Shown here in pieces: positions 28,836 through 36,852 of a stretch of 64,000 nt of DNA; within the stretch, counting starts at the first letter, position 1; each line of letters begins with the position of its first letter. The DNA is from Diaphorobacter caeni (GTDB taxonomy: Bacteria > Pseudomonadota > Gammaproteobacteria > Burkholderiales > Burkholderiaceae_C), in assembly GCF_015354245.1 (NCBI RefSeq), contig NZ_JADKYZ010000001.1, positions 372,001 to 436,000 of the forward strand, given 5' to 3'. The notes under the pieces were generated by a model that saw only the letters and a list, made by a program, of their open reading frames with translations, did not search any database and had not been told where the DNA came from. A program made the translations under genes and the position numbers.

Positions 28836-30221
28836 ATGATTCGCGTTGCTGCTTTTTCCGTCATGAGCCACACGATCTTTGTGGTCGCTGGCTTGCTTGT
28901 CTATGTCATGACGACCCGCATCGGGCATCAGCGCAGACCGCCGTCATCGGCCATCGGCTGGGTGGTCAGCATCGTGGCGTTTCCGTACCTGGCCGTGCCG
29001 CTGTTTCTCGTGCTCGGTTCGCGCAAGTTGACGCGGCCCCAGCGGCGATTGCACAGCGTAGTGGAGCAGCCTCCTGCGGGCGGCCCGGTGTGGGCCACCC
29101 AGTTGCTGGCAAGCATGGAGCTGCCCGCTCCGGCGCACAACGAATCACTCGTCTGGCATGGCGATGGGCCGGCTGCGCTGCAGAGCCTGCTCGCGCTCAT
29201 CGATGGTGCCCAGCAGCGGCTCGATCTCTGTACCTTCATCTTCGGCAATGACGAGGTCGGCGAGGCCGTGGCCGATGCGCTTGCGAGATGCGCGCAGCGC
29301 GGCGTGCGCGTGCGTTTGCTGGTCGATGCCATCGGCAGCATGAAGACCCATCCGCGCGTGTTGAAACGCCTGCGCAAGGAAGGCGTTCGGGTGCGCCGTT
29401 TCATGCCGCTCCTGCACAACCCGCGCAAGGGGCGACTCAATCTGCGCAACCACCGCAAGGTTGCCGTGGCCGATGGCGTGCATGTCTGGAGCGGCGGGCG
29501 CAATCTCGCGGTCGAGTATTTCTTCAATCAGCCCGATGCACCCGCGTGGATCGACCTGAGCCACGAAGCGCGTGGGGCGCTTGCGGCGCAGGCAGCGGCC
29601 CAGTTTGAACAGGATTGGCGCACGGCGAGCGGGCGTGTGAAGCACATCGACGCACCCGTGGCACTTGCACCGGTTGCAACCGAAGGGCCATGCGCGCAAT
29701 GGGTCGCCACCGGCCCGGATCATGCGGATGACACCGTGCATGCGCTGCTGCTGGCGGCCGCCTATCATGCGCGCAAGCGCATTCTTGCGGTCACGCCGTA
29801 TTTCGTGCCAGACGACGCGCTGCTCTACGCTTGGTGTATGGCGTGCCGGCGGGGCGTGGATGTGAATGTGGTGGTGCCCGCGCAGTCCAATCACATGCTC
29901 GCGGACTGGGCGCGTGGCCGTGCGTTGCGCGAGCTCTGCGCGTCGGGCGGCAAGGTGTGGCTGCTGCCGCAGATGGCGCATGCCAAGGCCGTCGTGATCG
30001 ACGACGATCTGGCGCTGTCCGGATCGCTCAACCTCGACGCGCGCAGCCTGTTTCTCAACTACGAGGTGATGACCGCGTTCTACTCGCCTGAGCAGGTGCA
30101 GTGGCTGGTGCGCTGGTTCGAGCAGCAGATGGCGACGGCCCAGCCGTTCGACGCGAAACAGCCAGGCCTGCTGCGCGACATGGGCGAGGGGCTGGTCCGT
30201 TCCGTCGGTTTTCAGCTCTGA
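28836..30221 (+). CDS. cls: Cardiolipin synthase (phospholipase D family)
   Basis: This membrane enzyme joins two phosphatidylglycerols, or PG with PE, to make cardiolipin. It has two N-terminal hydrophobic segments and two HKD motifs: His206 in NHRKVAVAD with a downstream SGGRN, and His382 in AHAKAVVIDD with SGSLNLDARS. Length (461) is normal for bacterial Cls. It follows the kinase gene by 11 bp and may be cotranscribed with the envelope-stress system. An internal ATG at 28863 is an alternative start. Confidence 0.9.
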   Translation: MIRVAAFSVMSHTIFVVAGLLVYVMTTRIGHQRRPPSSAIGWVVSIVAFPYLAVPLFLVLGSRKLTRPQRRLHSVVEQPPAGGPVWATQLLASMELPAPAHNESLVWHGDGPAALQSLLALIDGAQQRLDLCTFIFGNDEVGEAVADALARCAQRGVRVRLLVDAIGSMKTHPRVLKRLRKEGVRVRRFMPLLHNPRKGRLNLRNHRKVAVADGVHVWSGGRNLAVEYFFNQPDAPAWIDLSHEARGALAAQAAAQFEQDWRTASGRVKHIDAPVALAPVATEGPCAQWVATGPDHADDTVHALLLAAAYHARKRILAVTPYFVPDDALLYAWCMACRRGVDVNVVVPAQSNHMLADWARGRALRELCASGGKVWLLPQMAHAKAVVIDDDLALSGSLNLDARSLFLNYEVMTAFYSPEQVQWLVRWFEQQMATAQPFDAKQPGLLRDMGEGLVRSVGFQL

Positions 30222-30241
30222 ACGTGGTTTTCAGCGGCGCA

Positions 30242-31186
30242 TCATTTCGATGCGCGCAGCAACATGCCATCGAGCGACGGCGCGTGCGTGGGCGCTAGCG
30301 GCGAGGCGACCGGATTGCCGAAGCGCGATGGCTGCACCGCGTCGCCGCGCAGATGGGCCTCCCATTGCTCGCGGGCTTCATGCACTTCCTGCGAGGTGCG
30401 CGCGACGAAGTTCCACCAGATCAGGATCGCCTCGTCCATCGGCTCGCCGCCGATCACGATGAGGCGGCTGTCCGGTGCGCAGGTGATCGCGATACTCTCG
30501 GCACCCTGCGGAACGTAGAGCAGCTGCTCGGTCGGCAGGTCTTCGCCGTTCACACGCACGCTGCCGGAAAGCGCCAGCACCGCGTGCTCGAAATCCTTGC
30601 GCAGCGGCATCACGGCAGTGGCTTGCGCGGTGGCGTCAGCTGCATGCGCATGCAGATCCACGCCCATGAGCGGCGAATGCACTTCGGCCGGCGAGGTGAG
30701 GCCCAGCGCTTCGCCCGCGAGCACCGTCGCGTTGAAATCGCCCACGCGCGTCTGCGGAAGGTCGGGGTAGTGCTGAAAACGTGGCTCGCAAAAGCGATGC
30801 GAATCGGGCAGCGCGATCCACAGTTGCGTCGCATGGATATGCCAGGGCTCCTGACTTTCTTCGGAGTGCGCGATGCCGCGCCCCGCCGTCATCAGATTGA
30901 CTTGGCCGGGACGGATGATCTGTTCGCTGCCAAGGCTGTCACGATGCAGCACCTCGCCGCGAATCATCCAGGTGAACGTTTGAAGACCGATATGCGGATG
31001 CGGCCCCACCTGCATGCCGGGCGGCGCGGGGTCGGCGGGACCGGCATGGTCGAGAAAGCACCATGCGCCCACTTTGCGCAGTGCGCGCTGCGGGATGGCC
31101 CGATGGATCGGAATGCCGCCCACATCGGCAATGCGCGTGGGCAGATGCTGTGGAAGCTGCGGAGATGTGGCCATTGGTTCGCTCAT
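30242..31186 (-). CDS. Pirin family protein
   Basis: This bicupin protein (314 residues) has the metal-binding block GPHPHIGLQTFTWMIRGEVLHRDS and the MTAGRGIAHSEES motif that define pirins. The C-terminal cupin carries WWNFVARTSQE. Some pirins are quercetin 2,3-dioxygenases; others bind transcription factors. I placed the start at 31186 (MSEPMATS); the frame is open to 31456 but that extension lacks pirin sequence and crosses the upstream promoter region. Confidence 0.88.
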   Translation of the reverse strand: MSEPMATSPQLPQHLPTRIADVGGIPIHRAIPQRALRKVGAWCFLDHAGPADPAPPGMQVGPHPHIGLQTFTWMIRGEVLHRDSLGSEQIIRPGQVNLMTAGRGIAHSEESQEPWHIHATQLWIALPDSHRFCEPRFQHYPDLPQTRVGDFNATVLAGEALGLTSPAEVHSPLMGVDLHAHAADATAQATAVMPLRKDFEHAVLALSGSVRVNGEDLPTEQLLYVPQGAESIAITCAPDSRLIVIGGEPMDEAILIWWNFVARTSQEVHEAREQWEAHLRGDAVQPSRFGNPVASPLAPTHAPSLDGMLLRASK

Positions 31187-31455
31187 CGTGACGTCTTCGC
31201 TGGTGATGTGAAGGGATTGGAGCCTTGATTCTGATTCCCGGGAGTACCCCGCGCGCAATGCGGGCATTGCCGGGCGTTGGTGCTTGGAAAGTTGGATTTT
31301 CAGTCGGTTACAACTGCGCGGGAAGTCTGGAAATCGGCTGACATGTAAGACGGCAGCCGTTGTGTAAGCTGAGCAGTCATGACGCATGAACCGCACGTGC
31401 ATGGCACCCGCCGCACTGTGGGTGAGTTCAGCGTCGACATTACAGGAGGATTTCA

Positions 31456-31746
31456 ATGAGCGATCAGAACAACCAGCAAGCCAGTGGACAAGTTGAAACG
31501 GCGATTGAAGTGCAGCGCTTTCCTGACCACTTCAAGGCCTTGGTGCAGGGCAAGGTCCAGCATCGCGCGGGCGATGGTCCGCTTGAGGAGATCCCCGTGG
31601 GCACGGAGGTGCAGGTCGATACGGCGATCGCAAGCTATGTGCTGTCCTGGATCGATCCCGAGGATGATCAACCGGAAACCGTCACGCTGGCCAAGCGCGA
31701 GTTCGAGCATTATGTGGACAACGGTGATCTCAAGATCGGCGAATAA
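31456..31746 (+). CDS. Conserved-looking 96-aa protein of unknown function
   Basis: This small acidic, soluble protein without signal peptide or membrane segment is one I do not recognise. It is rich in Glu and Gln and contains a VLSWIDPEDDQPETVTLAKREFEHY-like region with a tryptophan. A strong ribosome site (AGGAGG) and a textbook terminator right after it (31767) indicate a real single-gene unit. Confidence 0.75.
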   Translation: MSDQNNQQASGQVETAIEVQRFPDHFKALVQGKVQHRAGDGPLEEIPVGTEVQVDTAIASYVLSWIDPEDDQPETVTLAKREFEHYVDNGDLKIGE

Positions 31747-31766
31747 CGGATTTCTGAAACTATCCA

Positions 31767-31796
31767 AAGACCACCGACTCGGGTGGTCTTTTTTTT
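31767..31796 (+). terminator. Intrinsic terminator
   Basis: AAAGACCACC pairs with GGTGGTCTTT, followed by eight T. It ends the 96-residue gene and, read in reverse, could also help the convergent DUF4124 gene. Confidence 0.9.
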
Positions 31797-31799
31797 GCG

Positions 31800-32333
31800 T
31801 CAGCGTGCAGGCGGGTTCTGCGGATGTGACTGAGCGTCCTGATGGATGATCACGCGCGTCGGCTCCTGCATCAGTGGCGTGCTGGTTCCGCAGGCCGCAT
31901 TCACGGTAGTGATGGCCGCGTTGGTGCGCACGCGTTGTTCGGCTTCTCCCAGCGTGCGGATGCTGCTGACGAATTCCAATTCTTTTTTTGCCTGCGCGCA
32001 TTGCGCCGTGCTGGCCAGATCACGCGGGCCCGGCGCCGGGGCAGCACTGTGCGTCTGCTGCATGTCCAGACGCTGCTGCTCGCGACTCGATTGCGCATCG
32101 CGCTGCCTGCGCTCCAACGCTTCATTGGCCTGCGCCCGCTCGCGCTGAATGTCGGCCGCCGAGCGCGCCTCTTCCACCGTCCGGCTGGTCTGGTGTTGCG
32201 CACAGGGCGCGTCGGAGTAACTCACCTTGCCGTTTGACCCCGTGCATTGATAGACCTGAGCGTGGGCTGGCAATGAATGGAGCAGCAAGAGAAAGGCCGC
32301 TGATGCTATGCGTGTCGCTGAAGCTCGCCACAT
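31800..32333 (-). CDS. DUF4124 domain-containing secreted protein
   Basis: This 177-residue protein has a signal peptide ending AHAQ and then the DUF4124 signature VYQCTGSNGKVSYSDAPC, in which Cys residues and the G-K-V-Y/S-D pattern are typical. A coiled, Arg/Gln-rich stretch follows. The function of the family is unknown; the members are periplasmic. It is convergent with the 96-residue gene. Confidence 0.85.
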   Translation of the reverse strand: MWRASATRIASAAFLLLLHSLPAHAQVYQCTGSNGKVSYSDAPCAQHQTSRTVEEARSAADIQRERAQANEALERRQRDAQSSREQQRLDMQQTHSAAPAPGPRDLASTAQCAQAKKELEFVSSIRTLGEAEQRVRTNAAITTVNAACGTSTPLMQEPTRVIIHQDAQSHPQNPPAR

Positions 32334-32711
32334 GAACTGATCTCCCGCATGCCGCCGATGGCGCTGATGAGGACGATGGAAAACCCTGTCTGATGATTCT
32401 TCTTCAACGCGCGGGAAGGCAATGTGGTTGTCACTTCAGCGTGATGAATGCCCCATGAAAACCCGCATGTCGGCCAATCCGATGGTGAATCGGTGCGGAA
32501 AATGGGGGGACTGCAACGCGAGTTTGTTCCGTGCTGTGCCGCGAACGTGACCGAATTCACGGCGCGCCCAAAGAGGGAAGCGCGTAGCGCGGGCGTTTGG
32601 AAAAGGTGGCTGCCGGGCGTTTGCGGCAAGGAATGGAGGGAGGGCCGACATCCGACCTTGTGCCCGGAATCTCGCAGCGATCAGAAACCCGTTGGTTCGA
32701 TGGCGAAATTC
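32334..32711. other. Intergenic backbone DNA without recognised feature
   Basis: These 378 bp separate the DUF4124 gene from the broken tRNA. Only short overlapping frames are present, with no ribosome sites or family motifs. I see no clear RNA structure or repeat. Confidence 0.6.
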
Positions 32712-32756
32712 TGGTCCCTCCGACAGGAATCGAACCTGTATCTGACGCTTAGGAGG
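32712..32756 (-). pseudogene. 3' half of split tRNA-Arg(CCU)
   Basis: Read on the minus strand this is the anticodon loop, 3' anticodon strand, variable loop, T arm (ACAGGTTCGATTCCTGT), acceptor strand CGGAGGG, discriminator A and encoded CCA. No D arm or 5' acceptor strand precedes it. The missing 5' half lies at 43485-43525. Joined at the shared core, the two give a perfect anticodon stem (GACGC/GCGTC) and a full acceptor stem with one U-G pair. Confidence 0.9.
32746..32756. repeat. Left attachment core (attL)
   Basis: The 11-bp core CGCTTAGGAGG is identical to the right copy at 43485. On the minus strand it is the tRNA anticodon loop with the CCT anticodon. Confidence 0.88.
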
Positions 32757-32833
32757 GAACATCAACAAGTTTGAAAAATCGTTGCACAGCATATACTTAC
32801 AGTGAATTGGTACGCTATCCTAGCCAAAATGTT

Positions 32834-32849
32834 CCAAATTTGTTCCAAG
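32834..32849. repeat. 16-bp repeat shared by both element ends, left copy
   Basis: CCAAATTTGTTCCAAG occurs here and again at 43376, in the same orientation, 88 and 94 bp inside the two cores. GTTCCAA subrepeats surround the left copy. The position suggests arm-type sites for the integrase or an excision factor. Confidence 0.65.
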
Positions 32850-32882
32850 TTCCAACTTGGAGGCTAGAAAGGAGTGGCAAGG

Positions 32883-34040
32883 ATGGCAGGTAAGTTGATC
32901 ACCGAACGGGTGGGCGTCGCTGGCGATGTCTCCTACCTCGTTCGCATACGTGAAAGTGGTGTTGCTGTCAACAAGACCTTCAAGGCCAAGAAGGAAGCGG
33001 AGAAGTTCATTCGTGAGGTCAAGAGCAAGATTGATAAAGGTGAGTCTGTGGACATCACCAAAATCAAGAAGCTGACTTTGGCTCAGATTTTTACTGAATA
33101 CCTCAAGCACAACACCGTGGCTGATGGCAAACGGTATGACCTTGAACGGCTCAAGACTGAGATTGGTAAGGTTGTTCTTGGCAATTTCAAAACAGGCAAT
33201 TTCTCTCTTTACTTGAAAACCAAGTTGGAACAGCAAGTTCCAGATCAAGCAAAGAAGAAAAAGGCTCATCCTCTTTATGCTGGTCATAAAGTCGTGGATT
33301 CAAAAACTGGTCAGTTGGTAAAGAAGACTTATAGCGAAAGCACCATTCGCAAGCTCTACTATGCAATCAAGACTTCTTTGCAGTGGCATGCCAAGCACCA
33401 CGATTACACATTTGACCGAAAACCTTTTGACGACAATCCACCTCCAAAGGCTTGGATTCCTCGTGATCGGATTCTTGAAGCTGGTGAGCTTGATAGGTTG
33501 CTTGAAGCTACCGATAAAATGTATGTAAAACGGGAAGAATGGAAGTGCCTTATCTTGTGGCAATACTATTCTTGCATGCGTGCTGGTGAGAGTCTGCTTA
33601 TCAAGTGGGATGAAATTCACTTGAATGAAAAAGACCCAAGTCATTCATACATTTTCGTGCCAAAGGAAAACACCAAGATTGCAGATAAGAAAAATGCTGA
33701 GGATCGCAAGATTCCACTAAGGCCAGAGTTTTACCACTTCATTGAAGATAGGCTTATGAAGTTGAAGAAGGATGGTCAATCCTTGGTCTTTGGTGACTAC
33801 TGGCAAAACAGTTCTGTTCTTGCAGCAAGGTTCAAGGTAATTTGCAAGAATGCCAAGGTTGAGAATTTCAAGATTCACGATTTGAGGCATTGTGCTGTTA
33901 GCTGGTATTTTGTGAATACCAATTTGACAGACATTGAGATCAGCAAGATTTCAGGTCATATTGAACTGAGCACTTTGAAGCGATATGCCACATTGAGGCA
34001 CAGCGACATTGGAACAAAACTTTGGGCGAATGTCGCTTGA
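32883..34040 (+). CDS. int: Tyrosine recombinase (phage-type integrase)
   Basis: This 385-residue integrase should catalyse insertion at the tRNA. The catalytic set is visible: Arg233 in CMRAGES, His332 and Arg335 in HDLRH, His359 in ISGH and nucleophile Tyr368 in LKRYATL. The N-terminus contains an arm-binding-like domain (SYLVRIRESG) and a Lys-rich core-binding region. The ATG at 32883 follows AGGAG at 8 bases; a GTG at 32874 is the alternative. It lies 126 bp from the left core. Its codon usage is AT-rich, unlike the backbone. Confidence 0.93.
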   Translation: MAGKLITERVGVAGDVSYLVRIRESGVAVNKTFKAKKEAEKFIREVKSKIDKGESVDITKIKKLTLAQIFTEYLKHNTVADGKRYDLERLKTEIGKVVLGNFKTGNFSLYLKTKLEQQVPDQAKKKKAHPLYAGHKVVDSKTGQLVKKTYSESTIRKLYYAIKTSLQWHAKHHDYTFDRKPFDDNPPPKAWIPRDRILEAGELDRLLEATDKMYVKREEWKCLILWQYYSCMRAGESLLIKWDEIHLNEKDPSHSYIFVPKENTKIADKKNAEDRKIPLRPEFYHFIEDRLMKLKKDGQSLVFGDYWQNSSVLAARFKVICKNAKVENFKIHDLRHCAVSWYFVNTNLTDIEISKISGHIELSTLKRYATLRHSDIGTKLWANVA

Positions 34041-34086
34041 CTTAAATTTTGTACTTCGTATGTTGTTCTCAATAGGAGAATAACTG

Positions 34087-34398
34087 ATGAAGACGAAAAG
34101 AAATGGGAAATATAAAATAAGCGATAGAACTATTTGGTACAAAGATGGCCTGCCGCATAGAGAAGGCGGCCCTGCCATTGAATCAAGTTATAGTAAAGAA
34201 TGGTATTTTGATGGCAAGCTACACCGTGAGGATGGGCCTGCCATTGAATTTTCTTCCGACCAATATAAACGTTGGTTTATAAATGGCATTGAAATGACGG
34301 AGGAAGAATTTATCAAATGGCTTGATAAAAAGCAGCTTAATGAGAAACTTCATACCATTCTAGAGCCAAGACCAAAAGAAGAAACTAAGAAAATATAA
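34087..34398 (+). CDS. Small protein with two DGxxHREGGPAIE-type repeats
   Basis: This 103-residue protein contains two copies of a short repeat, KDGLPHREGGPAIE and DGKLHREDGPAIEF, followed by WFINGIEMTEEEF. Repeats of this kind are common in phage and mobile-element proteins and resemble MORN-like antiparallel strands; no function is known. It is expressed after int in the same direction and ends at a terminator that overlaps its stop. Confidence 0.75.
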   Translation: MKTKRNGKYKISDRTIWYKDGLPHREGGPAIESSYSKEWYFDGKLHREDGPAIEFSSDQYKRWFINGIEMTEEEFIKWLDKKQLNEKLHTILEPRPKEETKKI

Positions 34399-34418
34399 GC
34401 ACCTTAGGGTGCTTTTTC
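34397..34418 (+). terminator. Intrinsic terminator of int unit
   Basis: AAGCACC/GGTGCTT with the loop TTAG and a T tract. Similar GCACC hairpins recur at 38265 and 38673 in the element. Confidence 0.85.
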
Positions 34419-34472
34419 TATGCCTGCTTTATTTCTGTGAATGATCCATTCATAGAAATGAAGTAGGAGGGA

Positions 34473-35843
34473 TCAGAGCTTTAACTTCTTACCACTGATG
34501 CCATTGAATCGCTCAGACTCCTTGAGCTTCCTAATTCTTTCGGCTGTTTCTTCTGCGCCAATTTCTCTTTCAAGCTGATCTGCTTGAATTTTCATGGCAT
34601 TAGCTTTGGCTGGGTTTTTCTCATTGGCAATCTTGCTTCTTAAGTCGGCCAGTTGAGCTCTTTTCCCACTGGAGGCACTTGAACTACCTCCCATAGCCAT
34701 AGACGGCCCAGAAGGAGACTCTCTGGCCTGTGGCTGGTTCGTAGATGGTTGCTGCTGTCTGCTGCTGGAAGGCTCTACAACAGGTTTAGAAGCCTGCTGA
34801 GGCTGTGCCATAGGTTGGACCTGTGCAGGCGCTTCCTTGACCTTCTGAGGCTGTTTGAGGGCATTGGTAGAGGTGAGCTTCTTGACATTGGCCTTTGGCC
34901 CATATAAGCGATTTTTATTGCTTCTACCGACCATAGGCTTACTGATCAGTTCTTTATTGAACTGCCTTCTTGAATCGGTCAATCTTTTGAGGGTATCGCT
35001 GACTTTCTTGAAGTCGGCATCATTAAGCTGCTTTCTGTAGTCAGCACCTTTGGTAAGAAATTCATTTTTTAGCTGCTTGAAATCTGCACCATATTCATAG
35101 ACTGTGCCTTTCAAACGAAAAGCCTTCTGTGATCCATTCGGCTTCAATGAAATGAACTTGTCATTGACTCTGGTGATTTCTCCAAAATTTTCCAAGTAAT
35201 CACAAAGTTGCTGTCTGTTGGTGATTTTTCCTTGCAAGACCTGATAGCTGACCTTGTCACTAATGCTGTCTTTATCTGGCTTAGTGGCTCTAATCTGATC
35301 AGCAAGTTTGGAATCTGAATAGGGAAGAACCTTCTTCTCAAATTTTGATTCTGATGCCTTCAATGGATTTCTCACAACTTGGTCATAACCAAGCTGATGA
35401 TTAATATACGCATCAAAGGCATCCTTGAAATCTTCTTTTGCTTGACCGGGTGGAAAAGGGTTGATTCTTTTTCCTGTGGTTAGCTCAGTCAATGGGATGA
35501 TGTAATTTAATTCAACACGATTTTTATCGGTGTGAATATTCCAAAAATCTGTGAAATTTACACCGTGCTCAAGGCCAGCCATAAAGGTGGCACGGAATGC
35601 CTTAACAACTTCAAGGAGTTGTTTATCAGTGGGATGTTCACCTGGTTCAAAGGCTAAGGTACCCGAAACATACTTGTGTTTTCTGTCTATGCTTTCGCAA
35701 GCCACAAGACAATCAGTCTCACTTCCAGCAAGAAATCTAGGCTTAGATTTTCTCTCGACCCCTTTGTGATCGTGATCGCCTTTTAGATAGTTAATCGCTT
35801 CTTGAACCGAATTCGTGCGATGACCTTGAACAACATTGATCAC
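34473..35843 (-). CDS. Relaxase / mobilization nuclease
   Basis: This 456-residue protein has a relaxase-like N-terminal domain: AINYLKGDHD with a candidate tyrosine, an AFRATFMAGLEHGVNFTDF segment, and the metal-site-like IHTDKNRVELNYIIP, which keeps only part of the classical HxDxxxxHxH pattern. The C-terminal third is rich in Gln, Pro and Ser and ends with a basic coiled region. It should nick oriT and pilot the DNA during conjugative transfer using another element's secretion system. It follows the MobC-like gene after 11 bp. Confidence 0.8.
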   Translation of the reverse strand: MINVVQGHRTNSVQEAINYLKGDHDHKGVERKSKPRFLAGSETDCLVACESIDRKHKYVSGTLAFEPGEHPTDKQLLEVVKAFRATFMAGLEHGVNFTDFWNIHTDKNRVELNYIIPLTELTTGKRINPFPPGQAKEDFKDAFDAYINHQLGYDQVVRNPLKASESKFEKKVLPYSDSKLADQIRATKPDKDSISDKVSYQVLQGKITNRQQLCDYLENFGEITRVNDKFISLKPNGSQKAFRLKGTVYEYGADFKQLKNEFLTKGADYRKQLNDADFKKVSDTLKRLTDSRRQFNKELISKPMVGRSNKNRLYGPKANVKKLTSTNALKQPQKVKEAPAQVQPMAQPQQASKPVVEPSSSRQQQPSTNQPQARESPSGPSMAMGGSSSASSGKRAQLADLRSKIANEKNPAKANAMKIQADQLEREIGAEETAERIRKLKESERFNGISGKKLKL

Positions 35844-35854
35844 AAAATCGCACC

Positions 35855-36292
35855 TTAAATTTTCTTTTTTGGAGAAAATTTTTCTTTGATCTCTTGAATC
35901 GCAAGCAATGTATTTTTTAATTCATCTACAAGAAGTTTTGTTTCTTGTTTGGTGAAGTCAGTCTTCAAACTCAATTGCTTTGCAATCTGATTGAGATTTT
36001 TTCCTTGCTTGTTTAGTTCGGAAAAATATTTGGCTGCAAGGATTCTATCGTCTCTTTTATTTTCAAAATATAGATCAATTTGATGCTCAGTGCCGCCAAA
36101 TAATTTATATCTAGCAAACTTTGCCATTGAATTAAAGTCTGTTTTTCTCCATTCATTTTTGAACTTATCAAACTCAAGTGGAGATAAATTAATTTCAAAA
36201 GTTTTAGTTCTTTTCAGTCTTGAATCATCATCAGAGCCCGCTTGACCTGGGTGAAGTTTTATTTCTGGCGATGTGTTTTTAATGTCATTCAT
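35855..36292 (-). CDS. MobC-like relaxosome accessory protein
   Basis: This 145-residue Lys-rich protein has the MobC family's typical LNKQGKNLNQIAKQL motif near residue 92 and an N-terminal domain resembling ribbon-helix-helix proteins (TFEINLSPLEFDKFKNEWRK). MobC proteins open the DNA at oriT for the relaxase. It is the promoter-proximal gene of the two-gene mobilization unit, transcribed away from the candidate oriT. Confidence 0.8.
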   Translation of the reverse strand: MNDIKNTSPEIKLHPGQAGSDDDSRLKRTKTFEINLSPLEFDKFKNEWRKTDFNSMAKFARYKLFGGTEHQIDLYFENKRDDRILAAKYFSELNKQGKNLNQIAKQLSLKTDFTKQETKLLVDELKNTLLAIQEIKEKFSPKKKI

Positions 36293-36333
36293 TGGGATCT
36301 TCTCCTTCTTGTTTTTGTAATTTTTTACTAGGG

Positions 36334-36402
36334 GTCTGGGGGAACCCCAGCAAGAGATACACCATAAAAAGGAGAACCGAGAGGGTTCTCCTGGTATGGT
36401 GT
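36334..36402. other. Candidate origin of transfer with two hairpins
   Basis: Just upstream of mobC lie a near-perfect palindrome CTGGGGGAACCCCAG and then a longer hairpin (36359-36402) with outer arms ACACCATA/TATGGTGT and inner arms GGAGAACC/GGTTCTCC. The position between divergent genes, next to mobC, is where oriT sits in mobilizable elements. The nick site cannot be identified by eye, and the second hairpin could also be a transcription signal. Confidence 0.5.
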
Positions 36403-36548
36403 GTTTGTCTTGCTTTCTATATTCTTAATTTTAGCAAAGCAAAATTAGATGTCCACCATCAAGGCTGTAACTCGATAGCTGATATTTTCGGAATGGCTCT
36501 TGTTTTATCGGTTGGATTTCATATGGTTGATAAAACAGGAGGATCTTT

Positions 36549-36851
36549 ATGAAGGGATGTGTGAAGAAAACTGCTTTCTTACGACAAGAAGATGTTCAAT
36601 GGATTGACGATTTTTTGATCAGTGCAGGGCTGTCTGATAATTTCGGAATGGTGGTTAGAAATGCAGTAAGTGAGTATGTTCAGAAGAAAAAACAGGCTCG
36701 TGCTGCTGTGTACTTCAAGTTCATTGGTGAAGAAAACTGCAAGGCTCTTGAAGAATATGCCATTAAAAATGGAACTGATTTAGAACAAGTGATCAAGGAG
36801 GCATTGATCCAAAAATCTAAATATGTTTCCAAATTCAGCAATGGGGATTGA
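36549..36851 (+). CDS. Small unknown protein, possibly ribbon-helix-helix type
   Basis: This 100-residue protein begins after a clear GGAGG site. The segment LRQEDVQWIDDFLISAGLSDNFGMVVRNAVSEYVQ reads like two helices of a DNA-binding or adaptor protein, but I do not recognise the family. It ends 1 bp before the GH3-like gene start, so the two are coupled. Confidence 0.7.
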   Translation: MKGCVKKTAFLRQEDVQWIDDFLISAGLSDNFGMVVRNAVSEYVQKKKQARAAVYFKFIGEENCKALEEYAIKNGTDLEQVIKEALIQKSKYVSKFSNGD

Positions 36852-36852
36852 A

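Noticed and set aside
36292-36552. Plus-strand 86-codon frame between mobC and the small RHH-like gene
   Set aside because: It runs through both hairpins of the candidate oriT, lacks a ribosome site and has no recognisable sequence.
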